From assembly GCA_015178975.1 (NCBI GenBank), contig WHVD01000006.1, positions 434,001 to 498,000 of the forward strand: a DNA stretch of 64,000 nt, read 5' to 3'. The DNA comes from Hysterangium stoloniferum (Eukaryota; Basidiomycota; Agaricomycetes; Hysterangiales; Hysterangiaceae). The first letter of the stretch is position 1. The number at the start of each line of letters is the position of its first letter. This document shows positions 20,812-30,218 of this stretch, piece by piece. The notes beneath the pieces were generated by a model. The model ran no database searches and had not been told where the DNA came from. It saw nothing but the letters and a program-made list of their open reading frames with translations. The translations under genes were made by a program, and so were the position numbers.

Positions 20812-21123
20812 ACTGCTGATGCAGTGGCACACTGATGTGGTGTAGTAAATGGGTTAAAATAAGTTATATTTCAGTGGTGGAGCAGAGCTCCTTATATACA
20901 GTAAAATCTGAGACATGGGAGAATGTTCTAGCTACTTGTTTTACCTATTTTTAGCTATTTTACCTGGAATCTGCTGGAATATTCCAGGAGTTTCTGCTAC
21001 TTTCCATTGTAGCATATATGCTGATGTAATGTTCTCGCGCGTCGCGAAGTTGCTGATTTCGTGCGCGCGCTGATTACATAATTTTCCCGCGCGTGTCGCG
21101 TTTGTGACAAGTCGTCGCATTTT

Positions 21124-21384
21124 GTGACGACGGTCACTTGTTGTGACGACAGTCACCGTTGTGACGACAGTCACCGTTGTGACGACAGTCACCGTTGTGA
21201 CGACAGTCACTTGTTGTGACGACAGTCACCGTTGTGACGAAGGTCACCATTGTGACGAATGTCACCGTTGTGACGAATGTCACCGTTGTGACGAATGTCA
21301 CCGTTGTGACGAATGTCACCGTTGTGACGAATGTCACCGTTGTGACGAATGTCACCGTTGTGACGAATGTCACCGTTGTGACGA
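21124..21384. repeat. 18-bp hairpin minisatellite in LTR3, 14 units
   Basis: The longest version: one GACGG, four GACAG (the last followed by TTGTT), another GACAG, one GAAGG and seven GAATG units, then a partial one. The inserted CACTTGTT spacer repeats the one after the first unit, which suggests a block duplication. Confidence 0.9.
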
Positions 21385-21642
21385 ATATTCCCGCGCGTTG
21401 TGCAATAAGCGCCAGAAGGCCGACTTCGAAGATTTTTAGTTAAAAAAGAATAAACAGTAGAATTTCGATAGTTCTCCCAAATTAAATCATACAAATATGA
21501 AATAAATTGTAAAAATCAGGTTAAATTCAGGAGAATATTGTACAATAATTTCGTCGCAATATAAGTACATTTGAACTTGTTTTTATCAATTTGTTTAGGG
21601 GGAGATTGGTTAAAAATCGGAAAAACCTAAAAATACATAACA

Positions 21643-21707
21643 GAAGCCAAGTCCTTCTGATCGGTCCCTGTCGGCCACCGACATTAGTCAGTTTTCAGTT
21701 CTTAACA
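21643..21707 (+). mobile_element. Remnant of the 5' LTR of element A (family A)
   Basis: The last 65 bp of a family A LTR, matching 29634-29699 and ending TTCTTAACA. The rest lies beyond the left edge of the array, which inserted within this LTR, inside the conserved block ATAAGCT|GAAGCCAAGTCC. Confidence 0.85.
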
Positions 21708-21709
21708 GT

Positions 21710-21720
21710 ATATTCTGATT
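21710..21720 (+). other. Putative self-priming primer-binding site of element A
   Basis: ATATTCTGATT lies two bases after the 5' LTR and is the exact reverse complement of AATCAGAATAT at 29397-29407 in the family A LTR. That sequence is about 33 bp downstream of a TATA-like TGTATATGA, where the mRNA should start. Tf1/sushi-type elements prime from their own mRNA 5' end with an 11-nt match of this kind. No TGG-type tRNA site is seen after the LTR. Confidence 0.65.
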
Positions 21721-21745
21721 TCACACTCACATTTTCCGTTTAATC

Positions 21746-23023
21746 ATGCCCCCAAGAAAAAATGCCAAGCCAAGCAGCGAAGCAGAATCTTCCACTCTCA
21801 AGTCTCCTTTCCTGTATACAGCCCGAGCTACTCAGAGAACCCCGCTACCAGAAACCTCCGAAGAATCTCGCTTCGTGGAAATTACTGGCAATGCTGAAGA
21901 AGCAACTGAAGCAACTGAACCCGAAGCAACTGAAGAGATTAACAATCAACCAGTTCCGAAACATGAACCTCAGGCTAGTGGTTCCAAGAAGTCCGCGAAA
22001 AAGAAACTGGCTCTCGACCTTGAAGAGACATGGGAATTGTTCTCAGGTACTCTAGGATCCCTTAATGAATTCCTTGAAAGCAATATCAAGGAAAAGGAAC
22101 CTGGGCAAACTCGAGTCAACAAACCCAAACCATTCACTGGCTCAAACCTGAAGAAATTGCCGACATTTCTTATGCAATGTCGATTCAACTTTTGGGACCA
22201 CCCGGCTGCATTCGCAATGGATGACTGAAAGGTAAACTTTGCACTCTCATACCTTAAGGATTCTGCAGCAGCCTGGTTTGAACCCGCATTCTCTGGCCTC
22301 ACCTCCAAAGATCCCGATTGGCTTCACAATTGGGATGCCTTTGTTGAGGAACTCGAAACCAACTTCGGTCCCTACGACCAAACTGGCGATGCCAAAACCG
22401 TGCTTTCTAATCTCAAAATGAAAGACACCCAGTGCATCACCAATTACATCGTCCAGTTCAACAACCTCACCGCGCATTGCGACTGGGGTGATTCGGCCCT
22501 CCGTTACCAGTTTTACTCCGGCCTTCTGTCTCGCCTCAAAGACAAAGTTTCCAAAGGAGAGACTGGCAAGCCGAAGACCCTTCCTCTCATGCATCTGAAA
22601 GCCTAAAATGCAGATGCCCGATACTGGGAACGATGTTTGGAAATTAGTTGCGAAAACCCCTCAGACAAGAAATTGTCAGACAATAAGAACACCAACAAGT
22701 CTGGTAATCAAAACACCAACAACAGTGGCAACTCGACCTCTGATAAGAAGTCCGAAAACAAAGGGGCTAATGACAAAAAAGGCAAGGGTAAACAGTCGAA
22801 GTCTCAAGACAAAGACAAACCCGACTTAACTGGCAAACTCGGCTCTGATGGCAAGCTCCTACCACAGGAAAAGCAACGCCGAATGGACAACAATCTTTGT
22901 TTGTTGTGCGCAGATCCCAGACACCGAGTGGCTGCATGCCCAAAAGCCACAAAAGCCCGATCAGCCAATATGGCCATGACCTCACAACCGGCCAAGCCGG
23001 CTGCCGAGTTGAAAAAAGATTAA
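21746..23023 (+). pseudogene. Element A gag (425 codons, two nonsense mutations)
   Basis: One frame from ATG 21746 (MPPRKNAK) to TAA 23023. It has a variable acidic N-terminus, then a capsid-like core (FTGSNLKKLPTFLMQCRFNF, then YLKDSAAAWFEP, WDAFVEELETNFG and YIVQFNNLTAHCDWGD), then a low-complexity Asn/Lys/Ser stretch. A CCHC knuckle (CLLCADPRHRVAAC) lies near residues 385-398. Two stops interrupt it: TGA at 22226 where element 2 has Arg context, and TAA at 22604 where element 2 has Gln (LKAQNAD). Both are single C-to-T changes. The end, TTGAAAAAAGATTAA, holds an A6 run suited to -1 frameshifting into pol. Confidence 0.88.
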
Positions 23024-26000
23024 GCAACTCTCTGGATTCCGTGCAGTTGGAGAGTTGCATTGAATCTCCTTGCACACCGGAAAATTGTCACCTTAACACA
23101 TCCGCCTTGTATGATCCTAATTCCTTGTTCATAAATCTTACTTCGGAACCTCTTGGGAATCTCACTTTTCGAGCGCTTATAGATTCAGGTTCAACCCATT
23201 GTTTTATAGATACAAGTTTCTCCCGAAAAAATCAGTTAAAAACTTATGCAATAGACCCGATTCCGCTCCGACTCTTTGATGGTACCTTAAACTCCATAAT
23301 CTCGCAAACCTGCGAACTCCGACTTAGGTTCCCATGTGGAACCTTTCAGACAGTTACGTTTTTTGTAACACAGTTGGACCCAAGTTGCTCCGTGGTTCTA
23401 GGACATAACTGGCTCACCCGCTACAATCCATTGATTGATTGGGTATTGGGCAGTATCCATTTCCGAACCCCGTTGGCACCCGATATGACTGGTCCGTTTC
23501 CACCTGTTTCAGCAAATATGGCCTCTACAGCACCTCCAGCCCCCGTGGCAAATCCGAGCTCTCTGCCACCTGTCTCTCTAATAAATGCCGCAGCTTTTAT
23601 GAGAGCCATCAAGTTGGACAGCTCCCGAGCATTTACAGTCAATCTTAAAGTTGATGAAGTCACCGGTCGCTTTGCATCCCCGGTGGCCGAACCGATCGCA
23701 GATTTGGAAGGTGTTCCCAAAAAATACCATGAATTTGCAGATGTCTTCAGTAAACAAAAAGCTGATTGACTCGCCCCTCACAGGCCTTACGATTTGAAAA
23801 TTGATATTGAAGATGGTTCACATCTGCCCCTAGGCCCAGTTTATCCTCTCTCGCAGTCCGAATTATCGGCTATCTGAGATTTTTTGGACGAACATTTGGC
23901 TATAGGTTTTATCTGACCCTCAAAGTCTCCTTATGGAGCCTCTGTCCTATTCGTTCGGAAAAAAGATGGTTCCCTTCGACTTTGTGTTGACTTTCGAGGA
24001 CTAAACACGATCACTTGAAAAGATAAGTACCCGTTACGTTACCACTAATCTCTGATTTACTCGATGCCCCTCGGAAGGCCCGAATTTATACAAAGATAGA
24101 TCTCAAGCATGCCTATCATTTGGTTTGGATCGCCGAAGGCGACGAATGGAAAATGGCTTTTCGCACTTGCTATGGCTCCTTTGAATGGTTAGTGATGCCT
24201 TTCGGCCTCACCAACGCTCCGTCGGTCTTTCAACGTTTTATCAACAATGTCTTTTCCAACCTCCTCAATGTCTTTGTCATTGTGTACTTAGACGACATCC
24301 TCATATTCTCCGAAGATCCTACACTTCATGATGAACACGTTCGTGAAGTTCTCCAAAGACTCCGAAAACATGGCCTTTTTGCGAATGGTAAAAAATGTTC
24401 CTTTGATGTCGACACAGTTGAATATTTAGGTTTTATGATGGGACCTGACGGTCTCCGCATGGACAACTCTAAAATTCAAGTCATTCAAGATTGCCCGGAA
24501 CCCTGAAAGGTTAAGGATATTCAATCCTTTTTAGGCTTTGCCAACTTTTATTGTCGTTTCATTCACAACTACTCAAAAATTACCGTTCCGCTCACTCATC
24601 TTACTTGTAAAGACACCCCGTGGATTTTCTCTGAAGAATGCTGATCGGCATTCCAGGAATTGAAAAGTGCGTTTACATCTGCCCCTATTTTGTCGCACTG
24701 GAAGCCCGACGTTCAACTCATCGTGGAAACTGATGCCTCGGACTACGCGCTTGCTGTGATATTGTCCATTCTGGACACTGATGGTGAAGTACACCCAGTA
24801 GCTTTTCTGTCTCACACATTTTCGGCACCCAAACTCAACTATGATGTTCATGATAAGGAACTACTCGCAATATTTGAAGCTTTCAAGACATGGCGACATT
24901 ATTTGGAGGGCTCGGCCCACCCGGTAGATGTTATTACAGACCACAAAAATTTAGTTTACTTTTCAACCACAAAACTTCTCACCTGTCGACAAGCTCGATG
25001 GTCCGAATACCTCTCTACTTTCAACATGGTAATTCGTTTCCGTCCCAGCCGCCTTGGTGGAAAACCCGACGCTATGACTAGACGATGGGATGTCTATCCT
25101 AAAGAGGGGAGTAGCGACTACGCCACAGTTAATTCGCATAATTTCAAGCCTATGTTTTCATCGGAACAACTGTCCGCGTCTATCCGAGCCACTTATCTCA
25201 TTCATCCAGTCTTGCGAAGTGTTATCCTTATGGATACCAAAAAGTTACATCAAGACATACTATTGGCATTTCCATTAGACCCAGTCACCAAAGCACACCT
25301 CGATAACCCGTCCGACCCCGATCAACCCCGATGGTCATTAGACCCACAAGGTTTCATTAGATTTGACAATCGCATTTATGTACGGGATTCCGACACCCTT
25401 CGGCTGCGAATCCTACAACATAAGCATGACCACCCAATCTCGGGACATTTTGGCCTCAATAAGACCCTCTCACTCATTAGAAGAGAATATACATGGCTCA
25501 GCATCCGAGATTTTGTTAAGCACTATTGTAAATCTTGTACTACGTGTTTACACTCTAAATCACAGCGACACAAACCATATGGCCTACTCAAACAATTACC
25601 GATACCAGAAAAACCTTGGAACTCGATTTCTATGGATTTCATCGAGCACCTACCAGCATCCGAAGGTCACACAGCAATCCTAGTTGTTGTGGATCGGCTC
25701 ACAAAACAAAGTATTTTCATTCCAACATATGACACGATAACATCTGTACAGTTAGCTGAATTATTCGTCACCCATGTATTTTCCAAGCATGGCATTCCAT
25801 CGCATGTCACATCTGATTGCGGATCCGAGTTTGTCTCTCACTTCTTTAGGTCACTCAGGAAAGCACTAGACATGAAGCTACACTTCACTTCCGGCTATCA
25901 CCCTGAAGGCGATGGCCAAACCAAACACATGAATCAAACCTTGGAACAATACATCCGTGTCTATTGCAACTATCAACAAGACAATTGGAAATCACTACTA

Positions 26001-26347
26001 CCACTAGCCGAATTCGCATATAACAATGCACCAAATGCCACTACTGGCATTTCGCCTTTCTTCACAAATAAAGGCTACAACCCCAACATCGCAATCCACC
26101 CGGAATGCGATTCCACCTGTGCTCAAGACTTTGTTTATAAACCTTGACGAGCTACATCAAGAACTTCGTAAAACTATCACAATGGCTCAAGAACGATAGC
26201 AATGGTCTGCAGATAAGAACCGACTTCCACCTCCTGACTTCAAGATCGGAGACCGAGTATTCATTAAAGCCAAGTTTTTCCGAACTACTAGACCTTCTAA
26301 GAAGCTCTCTGAAAAATATTTAGGTCCTTTTGAAGTTATAGCACAAG
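23012..26347 (+). pseudogene. Element A pol: protease, RT, RNase H, integrase core (broken)
   Basis: In the -1 frame after the A6 run: VEKRLSN, then an aspartic protease (LIDSGSTHCFID, later VVLGHNWL), RT (FGLTNAPSVFQ, YLDD at 24285-24296), RNase H (ETDASDYALA), and integrase with a CKSCTTC zinc part, MDFIEHL (Asp 25635), VTSD (Asp 25815) and GDGQTK at 25911-25925, where catalytic Glu has become Lys. Stops at 23767, 23875, 23911, 24015, 24504 and 24642 are all TGA at positions where Arg (CGA) is expected. A TAG near 26197 stands where element 2 has Gln. A 5-bp duplication GTTAC-GTTAC at 24033-24042 shifts the frame in RT, and a further frameshift follows near 26140. The domain order and chromodomain make it a Ty3/gypsy chromovirus. 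Confidence 0.9.
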
Positions 26348-27350
26348 TGTTAAGAACAGAAACTGATGGATGTCAGCAGACCGACGGGGACCGAACGGAA
26401 GGACTTGGCTTCAGCTTATGTGCTGCGCCCTCGCAAGTTACCGTCAGGTGTCCTTAAATTTCGGGCGGGCGAAAACTAGTCCTGTCAAGTAAACCTCTCG
26501 GTAAACTACCGATCGGAAACCGAAGGATAAGTTGAGGGTTGGGTTGAGGGGTCGGAGACCAAGAGTCGGAGGCTGAGAGAGTCAGAGACTGAGAGAGTCG
26601 GAGACCGAGAGAGTCAGAGACTGAGAGTCGGAGACTGAGACAGTCGGAGACTGAGACAGTCGGAGACTGAGACAGTCGGAGACTGAGACAGTCGGAGACT
26701 GAGACAGTCGGGGACTGAGAGTCGGAGACTGAGAGTGTCGGGGACTGAGAGTCGGAGACTGAGAGTGTCGAAGTCGTAAATGTAGGTTGAATCGTAAATC
26801 GGATGGAGTCGGAATGTGGTGGTCGTGAATAGATAATGGAGTCGGAAATTAGAGGGATATATAAGTCGATCTAAGTCGATATTCTAAGTCGATATTCTGA
26901 TTGTCTAGTAGTTACATTACAGCGGGTCTTATATACGAGTTATCGGCGTCTAGAAACTACTAACTAAGGGAAGAGCGGAAAACGGCATTGACAAATAAGC
27001 TTGACTAGGAACCGGAAGGTTATGATAAGATCGGAAGCCGAGATTTAGCCGAGAGTGGGATTACGAGAAAAGGGAATAGTCCACGGGCTACAGGTATATA
27101 TGGGCATATGTGAAACATAGAGTAAAACGGATCATCATAATGAAAGGGGACGTATCAAAGCATAACCAGATGGTACGAGTATATTTGACAGGGGCGTAAA
27201 CGAGGTTTGATCGCCGTGAAGGTATACGTCAGTGTCGGTATTCCGAAGGTTGCCGAAATGATGACTTGATCAATAACTTGGAACATCGATAGACTGTAGT
27301 ATTCTCGGAGACCATCGGATTGCGACATGGGTTACGACACGGTCGTAACA
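26348..27350 (-). mobile_element. Solo LTR, family A, inserted in element A pol
   Basis: Plus-strand ends are TGTTAAGAACAG and GGTCGTAACA, flanked by the exact 5-bp duplication ACAAG (26343-26347 and 27351-27355). Removing it with one ACAAG rejoins the integrase frame (VIAQ-AGTLSWTLRLPD). It carries an expanded minisatellite absent from the 725-bp family A LTR at 28975. Confidence 0.95.
26540..26770. repeat. Minisatellite GTCGGAGACTGAGACA in family A solo LTR
   Basis: About a dozen imperfect units of roughly 16 bp (GTCGGAGACTGAGACA and shorter variants). The 28975-29699 LTR has only a single CAGTCTCA at this place. Confidence 0.85.
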
Positions 27351-27717
27351 ACAAGCCGGCACACTTTCATGGACGCTTCGGCTCCCCGACAACATGCGTG
27401 CAGTGCACCCAGTATTTCATGTATCTATGTTAGAACCTTGTGTTGCTAACAGTATACCGGATCGCATACAACCACCACCTCCACCCATGATTATTGATGG
27501 GGAACCAGAATTCAAGATATCAGAGATCCTAGACTCAAAAATCAACAATCGCCGACGCTCATGCAAATTACTTTATTTGGTTAAATGGGCTGGCTATGAA
27601 GGTACAGATGAAGAAACTTCATGGATCCTAGCTACAGAGCTCAGTAATGCCTCGGAAATCGTTTTAGGGTTTCACCAAGCTTATCCGAACAAACCCGGTC
27701 CTCTCAATTCTTTATAA
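27351..27717 (+). pseudogene. Element A integrase C-terminus with chromodomain
   Basis: Continues the integrase after the solo LTR. The GPY/F module ends with VHPVFHVSMLEPC, then a Pro-rich spacer, then a chromodomain (ISEILDSK, LLYLVKWAGYEG, ETSWILATEL, FHQAYPNKPG) and a stop at 27715. This part carries no nonsense mutation. Chromodomains of this type target insertion to methylated-histone chromatin. Confidence 0.88.
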
Positions 27718-27815
27718 GCCTATCATGCGGTATCTGACCTTTTCCCAACTATGCCTTATGTTTTCATGCTATGATTTGTTTGTTTTAAAAAAGAAAACCG
27801 ATATATTTCTAGTAT

Positions 27816-28800
27816 CTAAGTTTTGTCTTCTACAACTTCCCCTTCCTCTCTGGCCTCCGAACCTCCCCCCACACCGACAGCCACCGATACCACTCCACCG
27901 ACCTTTTCTGACACCTCAATCTCATGCCCAACTCCATCGCAACTCGAGACTTCCAAGTATTGCTCGAGTTGACCTCCAAGAGACTCGATAACGCTGGTCT
28001 GCTTCTCCAGCCCGACGCCCAAAAGCCACAACTGCTCAGTCATGAGCCCTTGATGTCGCAGAGTCTCGTATCGGAACCGAGTCGTCTCCGAGAAATATGT
28101 CTGCATAAGGCAGTTTTGCTCTTCTAGAGCATCAGCCTGTCGCTCCTGGAATGATCCATCAGCCCCTGGGAAGACACAACCAAGCTTCTGATCGGCACAC
28201 TCTTGACAAGTGTGGCCCCGACCATTGGCCTGGGGATGGCAGGTTCGACCCCGTTTCGTGCACCGATTGCACTTAGGGTCGTTTTCGGGCCCCGCCTTGG
28301 GGGCCTGCTTTTGTTTCTATAGGAAAATTATTTAGAAAAGTTTTTATTCAGGAAACCGAACCCACCTTGGGGCACGACGGCCCCAGTGCATCCTCCTCGT
28401 CCTCCTCTCCCTCTTCGTCATTGGACTCTGAAGGCGTTGCAGCCTTGCACTAAAATATATATGTCAGTAAGGTTCGCAAAAAATACCGGAGCCAACTTAC
28501 CTTTCCCTCCCACTTCTTTTTCGCCACCTCCTCCCACACCCGATCGGCCTCCTGCTGCTTGTTCTTTGCAAGCACTGCTTCCCAGTGCTTGCACGCAGCC
28601 TCTTCCGCCGCCTGTTTCTTCTCCTTGGCCTCGATGGCTGCCAACTCCTCCTTCTCCTTCCGCTCCTCCTCTTCACGTGCCTTTCTCTTCTGCTCGAGCA
28701 TGCGTCGACGATCCTGCATGTTCGCTGTTCCACTCGGGACCGACATGGGTGTGACTGTTAACCGAACTGGGAAGGGTTTTGACCCTGAACCTATGGTCAT
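27816..28800 (-). CDS. Antisense spliced gene in element A: coiled coil plus Zn2Cys6-like motif (about 294 aa)
   Basis: It lies between the chromodomain stop and the 3' LTR, on the opposite strand. Predicted exons are 28800-28501, 28449-28366 and 28316-27816. The introns (51 and 49 bp) have GTAAGT/TTTTAG and GTGGGT/CTATAG ends and keep the frame at phase 0. Exon 1 encodes a Glu/Lys/Ala-rich coiled coil (about residues 30-95); exon 2 is acidic. Exon 3 begins KQKQAPKAG and has cysteines 144, 147, 154, 165, 168 and 175, that is CX2CX6CX10CX2CX6C, the spacing of fungal Gal4-type binuclear clusters. A long helical tail follows. The start could also be the ATG at 28743. No stop interrupts it, although gag and pol on the other strand are full of stops. 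A relative, decayed, occupies the same place in element 2. DNA binding is inferred from spacing only. Confidence 0.75.
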
Positions 28801-28960
28801 GGTGGTTAAGGGAAGAGAAGTAGAATTTCAAGTGCCAGGACCCCTTGAATTTTTATATGAAATTTTTTGCCGAGTCACATGATGTTTTGACACACCCAAC
28901 TGTATCCAACGGGTTTTTACATACGGGATCTAGATTTTTGGCCTCCTTGGGATTTCGGCC

Positions 28961-28974
28961 AAAAGGGGAGATAC
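28961..28974 (+). other. Polypurine tract of element A
   Basis: AAAAGGGGAGATAC abuts the LTR start TGTTACG. Confidence 0.75.
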
Positions 28975-29699
28975 TGTTACGATCGTGTCGCAACCCTATC
29001 AGTTCTGAGGTTATCGCCACTTACCAATGTTTTCAAGTCACCACTTCAGAAACCATTGGCCCCGAAGCTGACGTATGTTTTCGCGATGATCAAACTCCAT
29101 TTATGCCCATGTCAAAATAACTCGTATTGTCTGGTTAAACTTTTGATACGTCCCCTTTATTATGTTGATCCGTTCAATCCTATGTTTCACATATGTCTAT
29201 CTATATTTGTAGTCCTTGAACTATTTCCTTTTATCGTAATCCCGCTCTCGGTTATCATCGGCCTCTGAACTAATCATAAACTTCCTGTTCCTAGTCAAGC
29301 TTATTGTTAATACCGTTTTCCGCCCTTCTCCCCATTAGTATTTTTCTAGATGCCTGCTACTTGTATATGAACCCACTGTAGTTGTAGTTACTAGGCAATC
29401 AGAATATCGACTCAGAATACCCTCATACATCTGTAACAGTCTCATACTAAGAATCCCCCCATCCGCCTTCGCGTGCGCTCGCCCACTTCCAGCCCCGACC
29501 CCTTGGCCCGACGCTCAACTTGTCCTTCGGTCCCAATCGGTATCTCACCGAAAGGAACTCTTTAGGGTCAGTCTTCACCCGTCCGAAATCTAAGGACACC
29601 CTACGGATATTTGCGAGGGCGCAGCACATAAGCTGAAGCCAAGTCCTTCCGATCGGTCCCTGTTGGCCACTGACATTAGTCAGTTTTCAATTCTTAACA
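28975..29699 (+). mobile_element. 3' LTR of element A (family A, 725 bp)
   Basis: Starts TGTTACGATCG after the polypurine tract and ends TTCTTAACA. It carries the conserved block GAGGGCGCAGC ... ATAAGCTGAAGCCAAG at 29614-29650. The following G run (29700-29704) is the likely target duplication; its partner is lost to the left of the array. Confidence 0.9.
29364..29407 (+). promoter_or_regulatory. TATA-like box and probable mRNA start in family A LTR
   Basis: TATATGA starts at 29364 and AATCAGAATAT at 29397, about 33 bp downstream. AATCAGAATAT is kept in the other family A LTRs (reverse complement at 26892-26902 and 38512-38522; direct at 58090-58100) and is complementary to the putative priming site at 21710-21720. 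The start site itself is inferred. Confidence 0.5.
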
Positions 29700-30218
29700 G
29701 GGGGAATCTAAGCTGATTTTCTGACTGGATTGTATGTACAACATCTGCCAGTTTAAATAGACTGTGGAGTGAATGACATACCAAATCCAGTAATGATGAA
29801 ACAAAACTAGCAAAATATAAAACGGGAATAGTAAACACCAATTTGGTGTTAGGAACGGGACGGAATGGAGCGGAGTCTGAATTGTGACAAATCATAAACC
29901 ATAATGGGAAATGGAGCAGGAGCGGAGTCCGAATCGTGACAGGTCATTTGACTAAAACGGGAATGGGGCTCTGTTAGAGGGATGACGGGTTTTACGAGTG
30001 GGGTCCAGTGACTGACATGCGGGATGAGGTCAGACATAGACAGGGACGGAGTCCAGTGGGTTTTCCGGTGACTGAAACACAATGTAACGAAGATGAACAT
30101 AGACAAGTCTGATGTACGGAGTCCAGTGGGAATTCCGGTAAACTGACAATGGGTGGGTATAGGGCGTGGGTGCGTGTAAGTTAGTGCCTGGAGTTCGGCA
30201 GGATTTCCGGTCGTAACA
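29700..30218 (-). mobile_element. Family B LTR, minus orientation, cut by element A
   Basis: Reverse complement of the first 520 bp or so of family B (compare 51289-52103), ending in GGTCGTAACA at 30218. The other end was separated by insertion of element A and is outside the window. It truncates element 2 gag. Confidence 0.85.

Larger units (their letters stand above)
19984..21642 (-). mobile_element. LTR3 (type I), 5' LTR of copy C, 1659 bp
   Basis: Runs from TGTGATG beside the primer-binding site to CATAACA at 21642. The next base begins the remnant of another LTR (family A), so this is the right edge of the whole array. It shares the type I segment with LTR0, although its neighbours LTR1 and LTR2 are type II. 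Confidence 0.88.

Noticed and set aside
22226..26200. UGA read as an amino acid (recoded) in element A
   Set aside because: Host genes here use TGA as a normal stop (PDX3), TAA and TAG are also present in the element, and each change is explained by a single C-to-T.
28386..28754. Plus-strand proline-rich frame
   Set aside because: Shadow of the antisense coiled-coil exon; low complexity with no start context or homologous order in element 2.
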